Below, one piece after another: positions 34,601-46,900 of a stretch of DNA of 64,000 bases. Each line of letters starts with the position of its first letter. The first letter of the stretch is position 1. The translations under genes were made by a program, and so were the position numbers. The stretch lies in the NCBI RefSeq assembly GCF_000004195.4, contig NC_030678.2:155323047-155387046 (forward strand), given 5' to 3'. Below the pieces are notes generated by a model. The model worked only from the letters and a program-made list of their open reading frames with translations, did no database searches and was not told where the DNA came from. This stretch comes from Xenopus tropicalis. Lineage: Eukaryota > Chordata > Amphibia > Anura > Pipidae.

Positions 34601-35856
34601 CAGAGTGCCCCAATGGGTAACTCACACAGTGAATCTGGGGATACTGTTGGCAGAGTGCCCCAATGGGAATGTCACACAGTGAATCTGGGGATACTGTCGG
34701 CAGAGTGCCCCAATGGGAATGTCACACAGTGAATCTGGGGATACTGTCGGCAGAGTGCCCCAATGGGTAACTCACACAGTGAATCTGGGGATACTGTTGG
34801 CAGAGTGCCCCAATGGGAATGTCACACAGTGAATCTGGGGATACTGTCGGCAGAGTGTCCCAATGGGAATGTCACACAGTGAATCTGGGGATACTGTCGG
34901 CAGAGTGCCCCAATGGGAATGTCACACAGTGAATCTGGGGATACTGTCGGCAGAGTGCCCCAATGGGAATGTCACACAGTGAATCTGGGGATACTGTCGG
35001 CAGAGTGCCCCAATGGGAATGTCACACAGTGAATCTGGGGATACTGTCGGCAGAGTGCCCCAATTGGTATCTCACACAGTGAATCTGGGGATACTGTCAG
35101 CAGAGTGCCCCAATGGGAATGTCACACAGTGAATCTGGGGATACTGTCGGCAGAGTGCCCCAATGGGTATGTCACACAGTGAATCTGGGGATACTGTCGG
35201 CAGAGTGCCCCAATGGGTAACTCACACAGTGAATCTGGGGATACTGTTGGCAGAGTGCCCCAATGGGTATCTCACACAGTGAATCTGGGGATACTGTCGG
35301 CAGAGTGCCCCAATGGGTATCTCACACAGTGAATCTGGGGATACTGTCGGCAGAGTGCCCCAATGGGTATGTCACACAGTGAATCTGGGGATACTGTCGG
35401 CAGAGTGCCCCAATGGGTAACTCACACGGTGAATCTGGGGATACTGTCGGCAGAGTGCTCCAATGGGTATCTCACACAGTGAATCTGGGGATACTGTCGG
35501 CAGAGTGCCCCAATGGGTATGTCACACGTTGAATCTGGAGATACTGTTGGCAGAGTGCCCCAATGGGTAACTCACACGGTGAATCTGGGGATACTATCGG
35601 CAGAGTGCCCCAATGGGTATGTCACACAGTGAATCTGGGGATACTGTCGGCAGAGTGCCCCAATGGGTATGTCACACGGTGAATCTGGGGATACTGTCGG
35701 CAGAGTGCCCCAATGGGTAACTCACACGGTGAATCTGGGGATACTATCGGCAGAGTGCCCCAATGGGTATGTCACACAGTGAATCTGGGGATACTGTCGG
35801 CAGAGTGCCCCAATGGGTATGTCACACGGTGAATCTGGGGATACTGTCGGCAGAGT
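31698..35856. repeat. Satellite of 50-bp units arranged as a giant inverted repeat
   Basis: The unit contains GGGCACTCTGCC, AGTATCCCCAGATTCACTGT and a variable TTACCC/ATACCC/ATTCCC box. About 1.5 units run in reverse (31698-31770), about 47 run forward (31777-34120), then about 34 run in reverse (34141-35856). The first switch is a 19-bp palindrome around CTGGGG (31752-31795). The second has perfect 20-bp arms (34101-34120 and 34141-34160) around a 20-bp spacer. Unit variants (CCGACAG, CCGATAG, CCAACAG) are interspersed. There is no leader, spacer variety or cas gene, so this is not a CRISPR. Confidence 0.97.
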
Positions 35857-35984
35857 AAAGTTTGGCCCTCCAAGAAAAGCTTGAATAGAAAAAGTTCATC
35901 AACCACAACTCTTGGGGGCGGCAAGAGTTCTACCCACTGCGGCAATTGGCAGTGGGTAGAATGTTTCAGAAATGACAACATGGC

Positions 35985-36100
35985 ATTTAGGGTTGCCGGC
36001 ATTTTACTGGCCTGGCCGGTAAAAATGATGCTTGATGTTGAATTTACTAATTGGGAAAAAGTCAAAAATATAGGAGGGCCAGAAAAGGTGGCAACCCTAA
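35985..36100. mobile_element. Small MITE with AGGGTTGCC ends
   Basis: AGGGTTGCCGGCATTTTACT at the left and AAAGGTGGCAACCCTAA at the right form an imperfect inverted pair. The flanks ATGGCATT and GCGGCATT are similar (6 of 8). It lies just after the 50-bp satellite. Confidence 0.65.
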
Positions 36101-37009
36101 GCGGCATTAAAGGGGAAGGAAAGGTATAACCACTGGAGGTGTCTAAGTGAGCAGGGAGAGTACTGATAAGAAAATATGTCGCCAGGAAAAAAATATTGAA
36201 ACGGGCAGACTGGGGTTCACAGAATGCCCATATTGCCAGGGGTATAGCTAGAGGGGTTGGTACTTCAATTAAGTCTTTTGCCCAAGAAGGTTTAAAAGCG
36301 ACAGGGGGTGCTATGGAGTTGGCCCTGCTAAAAACTTTGCACTAGAGCCGTGGGCTCCTATCTACACCCCTGTCGCCCTGTTTCCTACACTGACACTGCG
36401 GCTTTAATTAGCATGCTAATGGCCTGGATCTGCTGTATAATGGGAAAGGAAACGCTACCCCTTGGTGGGAATATTCATAACTCTCCTTATACGCGAACTT
36501 CTGGTTTTTTCCAAAGATGCATAAACAGATCAATTCTAATGACAGAACTGCTAGGTTTTTTTTTTTCCTGGGCTCCATTTATAACCCAGCAGCCATTATA
36601 TCACATGCAGCGCGACTGTGAGTAGCGGGGAATGTGTGATTAACATATGCTGAAGTCTCAAACGTTTACTTGTCATTTGTAATTTACTGTGTAATTGTTA
36701 CAAGGAGGAATATATTCTTTTCCCTTTGCTGGTGTGAATAAGGTGATGTTTCTGAGATTTTTTTTTTTTTAACTTCCTACTTGAATTGTTTATTTTACAT
36801 CTTTCAGGAACTAAAAACGGTAGGAAAAGTGTGGGAGTAGCTGTAGCAGGATGGGTTCCCATGGGTCATTGCAAAAATGATGCAGGTATTGGGTGGAGTG
36901 TAGGTTGGAAAATGAAATGTGCATAGGTGTTTGGGTCACTTGTTATGCTTAACATTACAGGTAGGCAGACTAGGCCTTAGTATTTATGTATCAAGGGTTC
37001 TAAGTGTTA
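36101..37009. other. Non-coding stretch before the first coding exon of lnx2
   Basis: No TATA-type promoter or CpG-rich block can be supported here. The frame at 36350-36625 has no known domain. Confidence 0.5.
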
Positions 37010-37340
37010 AGGTCCCCATACACGGTAAGATCCACTCGCTTGGCGAGATCGCCAAGCGAGCGGATCTTCCCCCGATATCCCCACCTACGGGTGGGCGATA
37101 TCGGGGAGCTTGAAGTTAAAAAAATAAATAATCCGATCGTTTGGCCCTGGGGCCAAACGACCGGATTATGTAGGCGGCAATGGGGCAGTCGGTTCAGGGA
37201 CCAATGCGGCCTACGATCCGACTGAATCTTTTAACCTAGCCGACCGATAGCTGGCCAATTTCAGGCCAGATATCGGTCGGCCAGTCCGCTCGTTTCTGCC
37301 CCTACATGGCCAGATAAGCTGCCAAGTCGGTCCAAGTGCT
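37010..37340. repeat. Palindrome-rich MITE upstream of the first coding exon of lnx2
   Basis: It begins TTAAGGTCCCCATACACGG. Strong short palindromes follow, such as CGCTTGGCGAGATCGCCAAGCG (22 bases, at about 37038-37059) and CGATATCCCC.../...GGGGATATCG-like arms at 37073-37106. TTTCAGGCCAGATATCGGTC is shared with 28018-28235. It ends about 110 bp before the presumed acceptor of the first coding exon. Confidence 0.65.
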
Positions 37341-37453
37341 ATAGATTGGGAGTAATGGGAGGAAAGAGTGGGGTGTGGAGCCATTATCAGTCATCCTGTG
37401 TAATCATGGCGCCTATACTTACCAACTTATAATTATTTATTTGCCTTTGACAG

Positions 37454-37926
37454 ACAAAAAAGGGCAATGATCCCTGTATAATCCAAACGGAGGCCTAGTT
37501 GCTGAGGAACACTTGACAACTCACCATGACGGCTACCACCGAGGAGCTAGTGTTAATGGAGGATGATACTTCGCTGAACCCCCTCTGCTTCGAGTGTGGT
37601 CAGCAGCACTGGACAAGAGAGAACCACCTGTACAACTACCAGAATGAAGTGGACGATGACCTGGTTTGCCACATTTGCCTTCAGCCTCTACTGCAGCCGC
37701 TGGATACCCCCTGCGGCCACACCTTCTGCTTCAAGTGCCTCAGAAACTTCTTACAAGAGAAGGACTTTTGCCCGCTGGACCGGAAAAGACTGCACTTTAA
37801 GTTGTGCAAGAAATCCAGTATCCTTGTGCATAAATTGCTGGATAAACTGGTGGTTTCCTGCCCATACTCTGCTGCTTGCAAAGAGACCATGCAACGGTGT
37901 GACATGGAAGCTCACCTTAAAAACAG
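37454..37926 (+). CDS. lnx2: lnx2 first coding exon: short 5' UTR, start codon, RING finger
   Basis: Translation starts at 37526 in the context CACCATGA. It runs for 133 codons plus the first two bases of Arg134, ending at the donor AG|GTACGT. The RING ligands read C48, C51, C63, H65, C68, C71, C82 and D85, the C3HC3D pattern typical of LNX proteins. They are followed by a second Cys/His-rich segment (C112, C118, C125, H130) that continues into the next exon. The exon start at 37454 is inferred from the possible acceptor TTTGACAG just before it, so bases 37454-37525 would be 5' UTR. I see no promoter or CpG island nearby; a non-coding first exon upstream is likely. A Tc1 transposon begins 22 bp after the exon. 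Confidence 0.93.
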
Positions 37927-40900
37927 GTACGTTTTATATATCTATTTACAGTGGTGTGAAAAACTATTTGCCCCCTTCCTGATTTCTTATTCTTTTGCAT
38001 GTTTGTCACACTTAAATGTTTCTGCTCATCAAAAACCGTTAACTATTAGTCAAAGATAACATAATTGAACACAAAATGCAGTTTTTAAATGAAGGTTTAC
38101 GTTATTAAGGGAGAAAAAAAACTCCAAATCTACATGGCCCTGTGTGAAAAAGTTATTGCCCCCCTTGTTAAAAAATAACTTAACTGTGGTTTATCAATTT
38201 CAATTTTCAATTTCAATATCAATTTCTGTAGTCACCCCCAGGCCTGATTACTGCCACACCTGTTTCAATCAAGAAATCACTTAAATAGGAGCTACCTGAC
38301 ACAGAGAAGTAGACCAAAAGCACCTCAAAAGCTAGACATCATGCCAAGATCCAAAGAAATTGAGGAACAAATGAGAACAAAAGTAATTGAGATCTATCAG
38401 TCTGGTAAAGGTTATAAAGCCATTTCTAAAGCTTTGGGACTCCAGCGAACCACAGTGAGAGCCATTATCCACAAATGGCAAAAACATGGAACAGTGGTGA
38501 ACCTTCCCAGGAGTGGCCGGCCGACCAAAATTACCCCAAGAGCGCAGAGACAACTCATCCGAGAGGCCACAAAAGACCCCAGGACAACATCTAAAGAACT
38601 GTAGGCCTCACTTGCCTCAATTAAGGTCAGTGTTCACGACTCCACTATAAGAAAGAGACTGGGCAAAAACGGCCTGCATGGCAGATTTCCAAGACGCAAA
38701 CCACTTTTAAGCAAAAAGAACATTATGGCTCGTCTCAATTTTGCTAAAAAACATCTCAATGATTGCCAAGACTTTTGGGAAAATATCTTGTGGACCGACG
38801 AGACAAAAGTTGAACTTTTTGGAAGGTGCGTGTCCCGTTACATCTGGCATAAAAGTAACACAGCATTTCAGAAAAAGAACATCATACCAACAGTAAAATA
38901 TGGTGGTGGTAGTGTGATGGTCTGGGGTTGTTTTGCTGCTTCAGGACCTGGAAGGCTTGCTGTGATAGATGGAACCATGAATTCTACTGTCTACCAAAAA
39001 ATCCTGAAGGAGAATGTCCGGCCATCTGTTCGTCAACTCAAGCTGAAGCGATCTTGGGTGCTGCAGCAGGACAATGACCCAAAACAAACCAGCAAATCCA
39101 CCTCTGAATGGCTGAAGAAAAACAAAATGAAGACTTTGGAGTGGCCTAGTCAAAGTCCTGACCTGAATCCTATTGAGATGTAGTGGCATGACCTTAAAAA
39201 GGCGGTTCATGCTAGAAAACCCTCAAATAAAGCTGAATTACAACAATTCTGCAAAGATGAGTGGGCCAAAATTCCTCCAGAGCGCTGTAAAAGACTCGTT
39301 GCAAGTTATCGCAAACGCTTGATTGCAGTTATTGCTGCTAAGGGTGGCCCAACCAGTTATTAGGTTCAGGGGGCAATTACTTTTTCACACAGGGCCATGT
39401 AGGTTTGGATTTTTTTTCTCCCTAAATAATAAAAACCCTCATTTAAAAACTGCATTTTGTGTTTACTTGTGTTATCTTTGACTAATAGTTAAATGTGTTT
39501 GATGATCAGAAACATTTTGTGTGACAAACATGCAAAAGAATAAGAAATCAGGAAGGGGGCAAATAGTTTTTCACACCACTGTATTTATATTTAGTTCTTT
39601 CATGTGGACAGGGCAGTGGCTATCAAACTGTAGGCCTTGGAGCAGTGGTGGAATGGGAACAGTCTGAATGCCAGTTAGGGTAAGATTTGGGGAGATGTTC
39701 TCTTAGATACCCCTGAAAGCCCAGCTAGAAGGTCAGTTACAGTGAGATCATGGGAGGAGGGGGGTAATATGCAGTCCTGGGTATTCTTGGCACTCAGGCT
39801 AAATTACTCATACACCAATATTTGACTACATCTATAACTTAGTTATGAGCTAAGGGGGACTTTATACAAAGGAGCCTGAATGCCTCTGGTATACAGGACA
39901 GATAAGCATACTGCATGTGTTTAACATGATATGAAGCTAAATATTAAAGGACAAGGAAAGTTCAATTTGTCAATTTTTTTGGTCCCCCCAGTGACTGTAA
40001 TTGCTTATCTGATTTCCAAGACTATTGCTCTTTTTAAAAAACATTGCACTGGGTGAAGAAGTTTCATTGTCCCTCATCTTCCCAAGTATCAGGTCAGACT
40101 TGCAGTCCTGGACATCACTGTCTGGACTAGTCCTGCCCAAGTTCTCCAGTCTTGAGCTTTGCCCATGTAATATCTGTAGGTGGCGTGCTCCTACCCTTAC
40201 ATTTTACTGGTTTGGGTGCTTCTAACCCCAGAACATAGGTTCTCTGGCTGTAGGAGAACTAGCAGCTGACTGCATTAATAACGACTATTTGGAGAATGCT
40301 GGGAGCTTAGTGCTGGAGGGCTAGAAATTAGCTATCTCTTTAAAGGAGAAGGAAAGGCTAATAAAGAGTTAATCTCAAGCTGCAGGCATACCTTCAGTTG
40401 TCTCAATAGTGCCCTTAAGTCTCCCCATATTTCTCCCGTTCAGATGATCAGAAGCCTCATAGGAAAAAAAACCCTGAGCTGTGTAAAGGAGTGTGTAATG
40501 CCTCACTCCTGTACCAAAACCAAGACTAAGACCGGTGTACATGCTCAGTTTGTAAGACTATGAGTCAGCTTCCTGCTGATTGGCTCAGATCCACATTCCT
40601 AAGGGGGGGAAGTGAGTTCTTAGCATTCTTGAGGGAGGGGGGAGCAGGAGAGGGGAGGGAGCAGAGAGCTGCATGTCTGTGGCACAGGAATTACAGACAC
40701 AAGAAATCTTTTGACAGAGAAGTCAGTGCAGCGTTTCTGTTAGTGCTTATGGCTGTATGTACATAGACTATTCTGATAAAGCTTACTTAGTTTTTACCTT
40801 TCTTTCTCCTTTAAAGTTCCCCCAAATGGCAAAAAAGGATATAGTGTCCCTGCATATGCTGGTGGCTTTGGATAAAGGTGGCCATACACCACTCGTTTGG

Positions 40901-43900
40901 AGATCTTTCACTGATATGTACACCTTGAGGTGGGTGATACCGGATTGTCAAGGTCACCAAATAAGCAGATCTTTCATTGTATAGCCACCTTTAGATGTAT
41001 CCAGAGTCCAACCTTAAGGTGTATTTTATCCAAAAGGAGGATCTTAAATGTTCAGTCAAGCTGGGCCAAATTTATAACAGGCGTGTTTTGGGTTTGTATG
41101 TTTTAATATGGATTTTTAAATAAAAATGTTATTTTTCTTTTTGATTTTTGAGTTTTTGTTAAGTTGTGGGATACTCTTGGTAGATAATCCAACCTTAAGG
41201 TGGCCATATCAGGGCCAAATGATTAAATTACATTGATTAGATGTAGGCCGTCAGGACAAGGACCATAGCAAAGAGCCAATACGTTCCTCATCCCAACTGG
41301 ATTTTTAAACCTACCAAAAAACCAAGTGACATCTGGATGATTTTAGTCCAGATATCGATCAGGTTGGCCGGTTTGAGGGCCCCATACCCCGACTTCAGAA
41401 GCTTTTATCAGCTTGTGTATGGCCGCCTATACCTTGTGCTGTTAGAGTCCAATTTAGCTCACAACAGCCCCAGTGCTCTTCTTTCTGTTCTCCGCAGTGC
41501 TTTCTGCTGCTTGTGAGCAGTGTTTAAGCTTTAACAGCCATAAGACATCGGCTTCTCAGCAGAGCAATGCCTCCTGCCTGTCAGCACTTTCCACAAGCAG
41601 TGCTCAGGAGAAGATCATACACTGCAATACAGACCCCAGCCTAATGACGAGCTGTACATAAAGGTGCCCTGTCTGTGTCTCAGTCTAACTTAGACAATTA
41701 ACCTGGGAAACTCTAGCAGTGACGTGGCTAATCACACAGGGCATCTTCTCCCTCTGATTAGTAATCACTATACGAGCACCAGCCTATTAATTCTCTGTCG
41801 CTGTGTGTAATTGAATGGCTGAATATAAATTGGTTATTTGTATAAAGAACAGAAAATGATTACAATTTCTTTGCTTAGCATGGATTGTATTTATGTTTGT
41901 GTCACTAAGCAATTAATTGCATAGAAAGACACAAACAGATAATAAATATATGGATCTGTTGTTCTAAGGTGTCCTGGGGCATCTCACCGGAGGGAGCTAC
42001 TGAACCAGCACAGGGCCAGCAAACTGCAGATCGAAATCGAAGGTGAGAACGGATCAGTACTGATCGATCACCAGGGACCTGTGTCGCCAGAATCCGACAA
42101 AACTAGGAGTGGATCGGCGCTGCCGGAGAGGAACGTGACGCCATCTGTGATGCCTGCATGGATGGAGGAGCACGGATTTGATAACCCAGCCTTTGAGGAA
42201 AGCACAGTAGCTGACGGTATTTTATTTTTGTATTTAGACTTTTTTCATGTGCAGCCCGAGGCCTTACAGATGTTAGGAAACTATAATTCCCAGCAAACCC
42301 AAACTATTGGCATTCTCCTGCCAGTGGGATGCAGGGATTTGTAATTCAGTAACATCTGGAGGCAATCAGGTTTACATTTCTGGCTTAAGGGAATACTATA
42401 CCACTGAATTATATGAAGAGCAGTGATCCCCAACCAGTGGCTCGGGGGCAACATGTTGCTCCCCAACCCCTTGGATGTTGCTCTCAGTGCCCCCAAACCA
42501 GGGAGTTACTTTTGAATTCCTGGCATGGTGGCAAGTTTTGGTTGAATAAAAACAAGATTTACTACCAAATAAGCTGTTAGTGTGCACCTAATAGCCAATC
42601 TTAGCCCGTATTTGGCACCTCCATGAACTTTTGGTGCTTGTGTTGCTCTCCAAGTCTTTTTACATTTGACTTTGGCTCACGAGTAAGAAAGGTTGGGGAC
42701 CCCTGATGTAGAGAGTGTTATTCTAAGACAATTGCAATTGGTCTTCATTTTTTTATTATTTGTGGGTAGCAACCAGGCAGTGGTTTCAAAAGAGAATCAG
42801 GGATATGAATTGAGGACAGCAGCAGAAACGTGAGTAATAAAAAGTAACAATAAAATTGTAGTCTGATGATAGTCTGTAGTCTGTAGAGCGATATTTCACA
42901 GCAGGCATCAGTGAACGCCATTGGGAAGTTGGAAAGAGTCAGAAGAAGCAGGCAAACAATTCATAAACTAAAAAAATGCACACTGAATGAAAAGTTGCCA
43001 TTTTGTAATATACCCTGAAGGTAAACTACCCCTTTATTACACTGAGGGGCACAGGGGGTGTGTTGATCATCTTATTTCTTCAAGGAAAGAAGTTTAGCGA
43101 ATGTGCCTTTTAGCATGAGTTGTTCTGGGACACAGGTTTGTGCATTCCACATGATCCTCACACACTGTGTGCCATAAGGCAGAGTGCTGCCCTTTACATG
43201 AATGGGAAGCAGCTGCCCACAGGAAAAGGTTGTTATGGACCTAAAAAGAGATCAAACATCCTTTGTACAATAGGCTGATTTCCTTTTGATCCGCTCATTG
43301 TCCTTGTACTAGTATATAAGCCTATTATATGACATATTTTATGTTTCTGCTTTGCTTATAGAAACAGCTTTATTTTAAGCAGCTCTGCCCTTTAATATCA
43401 ATGCCCTTACTTTCTAAGGCACTGAGAGAGCAACCCTTTCCCTGCCAATGGCCATGGTCCATTTCTATTCAGTTCAGTGGAACCTGCACACATAGAATCT
43501 ATGTTGTTGGGAATCTGCTTTCTTTCCATTCATGTCGATTCTACATTGTTGTCAGGGAAAGGGTTAAAGGGATAGTCAAAGGTACAGAAAATTCCCCAGG
43601 ACAGTAAGCCATAACAAGTAGTGATGCACAGGTAGAATATCTTTCTCCCAGCAGAAGTGGGGTTTGAACAGTGTATAGAGTATAGGGTTTTTGCCTGCCC
43701 ACAACCTGCCCCTGGGAACGTATCAGGAGAAGATCCGCTTCTTTGGTGACCTCGACCAAACGAGCAGATAGTAATATGTATGGCCACCTTTAGTCTGGAG
43801 TAGAGAAGAAAGAAAATATGGGGAAAGAAGAAGAAGAACAGAAGGGAAAAGGTGGTTTGTGTGATGATATGGTCCTGTTCTGTTTGGCCCAATAAATGTA

Positions 43901-46900
43901 TATATTTATATTATAGTCATGTCAACTCCCCACATTTCCTGGAAGTTAATCACAATCACATAATTTTCAGTGATAGCAGACATGGACCCTCTAAGGCTTA
44001 ACCCCCTGTGCTCCTGTCCAGGCACAAAAGTAACTATATAATAGAAAAATGGGGGAGGAACCAGAGGAGCAGAACTTTGCTGCAACTTACCTGGTTTTGC
44101 ACCACAGCATAATTCTACTCCTCTGCTTCTGTTATATTTACTGGAAGTTAAGCAGTGTTGGAGCTCTCCCCCCTGCTCTCCTATTATTATAGAATATTCC
44201 CCTGGTTTATTTTACAGTTTACAGGGAACCGAGTAAGGACTGGTTTATAATGTCTACGTGCACAGTGAGCAATTTGTTATACAGGTATAGGACCCATTAT
44301 CCAGAATGCTTGGGACCAAGGGTATTCCGGATAAGGGTTCTTTCCATAATTTGGATCTCCATACCTTAAGTCTACTAAAAAATCAATAAAACATTAAATA
44401 AACCCAATAGGATTGTTTTGCATTCAATAAGGATTACTGTATATACTCAAGTATAAGCCTAGTTTTTCAGCACCCAAAATGTGCTGAAAAAAGTCACCCT
44501 CGGCTTATACTCGAGTCGGGTGCCATGGGTCCCTCTAGACTAGCACCCTCTCTCCTTTGTGTGCAAATTAGGCCACCCACAACCAGACCCTCCAGTACCC
44601 TGGCCTAGGCTCCCACTAGCAATACTTATTTCCCTTTACATCTCCTCCGGGACTGGGTCTGCTGCCAGTTTGCCAATGTGCAATGAGCGTGGGGTAGTAC
44701 TCATATTGTTTTTGTTGACCCTCTTCTCCACTTACAGAGCTAGTTTACTGTTTTTCTTTGAAATAAATATTGAATAACATATACCCCACTGATGCCTCAA
44801 TTAATTAAATTTTATTGGTATTTATTTTGATTAAAACTTAGCAGTAGCTGCTGTATTTCCCACCCTAGGCTTATACTCGAGTCAATAAGTTTTTCCAGTT
44901 TTCTTAGGTAAAATTAGGTACCTCGGCTTATATTCGGATCGGCTTATACTCGAGTATATACGGTAATTATATCTTAGTTGGGATCAAGTACAGGTACTGT
45001 TTTATTATTACAGAGAAAAGGGAATCATTTAACCATTAAATAAACCCAATAGGGCTGTTCTGCCCCCAATAAGGGGTAATTATATCTTAGTTGGGATCAA
45101 GTACAGGTACTGTTTTATTATTACAGAGAAAAGGGAATCATTTAACCATTAAATAAACCCAATAGGGCTGTTCTGCCCCCAATAAGGGGTAATTATATCT
45201 TAGTTGGGATCAAGTACAGGTACTGTTTTATTATTACAGAGAAAAGGGAATCATTTAACCATTAAATAAACCCAATAGGGCTGTTCTGCCCCCAATAAGG
45301 GGTAATTATATCTTAGTTGGGATCAAGTACAGGTACTGTTTTATTATTACAGAGAAAAGGGAATCATTTAACCATGAAATAAACCCAATAGGGCTGTTCT
45401 GCCCCAATAAGGGGTAATTATATCTTAGTTGGGATCAATTACAAGGTACTGATTTATTATTACAGAGAAAAATGAAATGATTTTTAAAATTATGAATTAT
45501 TTGATTAAAATGCAGTCTATGGTAGACGGGCTTTCCGTAATTCAGAGCTTTCTGGATAACTGGTTTCCGGATAAGGGATCCCATACCTGTATCATAAAGA
45601 TGGGGACCCCAAAAGCACTACCCTGCCAAGGGCCCCATTTAGTCGTAATCAGCTGTGCTTGGGTGTGGTTGGTGACACTCATCCTGTATTCATGCCCATT
45701 GTACCTAAAATGCTACAGGTTCCCAGAATTCACCTGGGTCCGTTCTCCTAAAGCTGTAGTACGTGGCATGCTCAATATCCAGAACAATCCAGTTCCAAGA
45801 ATACATTAATGGCTATACCTTGTGGTTGCTTTTCACAAAATGCGGCTGAGTAGCTCTCAGGTTTAACGATGCCGCATAAACAATAAATGTCTTCTCTTAC
45901 TGGAACCTTAATAAAAGGAACCTCTCAGTAACCAGCGGAAGGTGGCTCTTCCTCTTCCCATTCTTTTTATAGTTCATTTTAGTACCGTGCTTTTTTTTTT
46001 TTTTTCTTCCAGAAATCCCTTTGTGTTCGTGGTTTACATCCTCAATACACGAGAAAACCGTAGCAACTGCTATTGTAATCATTCTTCTCTTGCCATCAAT
46101 ATCAGAACGCATTATAAGTCTCAGATTCTGATCCATGCTCATATTTCTTTTTGCCTTATTTAAGTTGGGATAATAAGATGCGGATGTGAGTGCGTTTCAC
46201 AAAAGAACAGACATTTTCCAGATTATTTTACCTTCTCCTGCTAGTGAAGTTCTTTAAAGAACAAATAGCAAGTGCCGTGGCCTGTGGGACAGAGGAATGT
46301 CTAGACGTACAAGGTTGCCTCTTTTATTAAAGGGCAAAAGTAGGATTTGCCGAAGCCCCACCTGGATGGGGGGCACCATCAGAACTTTCATCTGCTATAA
46401 CATTTGATTGAAGTATCCCCCAGACAAGGGGGTGCCTTTAGAAATAACATAGATGGAATGGGTTCCACCCTAGAGTGCAAGATAAGTAGTCAAAGGGCAG
46501 TTGTCTAATATTACCCAACAAGCTACAGCTGTAATTTGGGGAAATAATTCAACTGAAATTTCAAGTTTCTTTTTCCTAACAGCCATATCTGTTCTGTTTG
46601 GGTATAGGGTTTTATGGTCTGGCCCAGATTTATAGTAGATATTAAACACTTCTGTTCACTAGCTGTAGACTATAGAACATAAGCACCAAGACTGAAAGCA
46701 GGTTCCTCTCAACAGTGGTGGGAAAACAGTGTTTATCTTCAGGGGTTTATATACCAATGAAAGACTCATGGACACTCACACTTGGGGAAACTTTTCACAA
46801 AGCTTGACCAACTTTGGTCCAATGGAGGAGATGAGCCGTTCCTGTATTATATTTAATCAGTCAGTAGCAGTCTCTAAAACTGAATGTAAGTATATTAGAG

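Noticed and set aside
31698..35856. CRISPR-like regular array
   Set aside because: Whole 50-bp units repeat without unique spacers, the array reverses direction, and the DNA is vertebrate.
37927..38059. Extension of the first coding exon to a 177-codon protein
   Set aside because: The frame continues past a good GTACGT donor into the Tc1 left inverted repeat; the next exon joins in frame at the donor.
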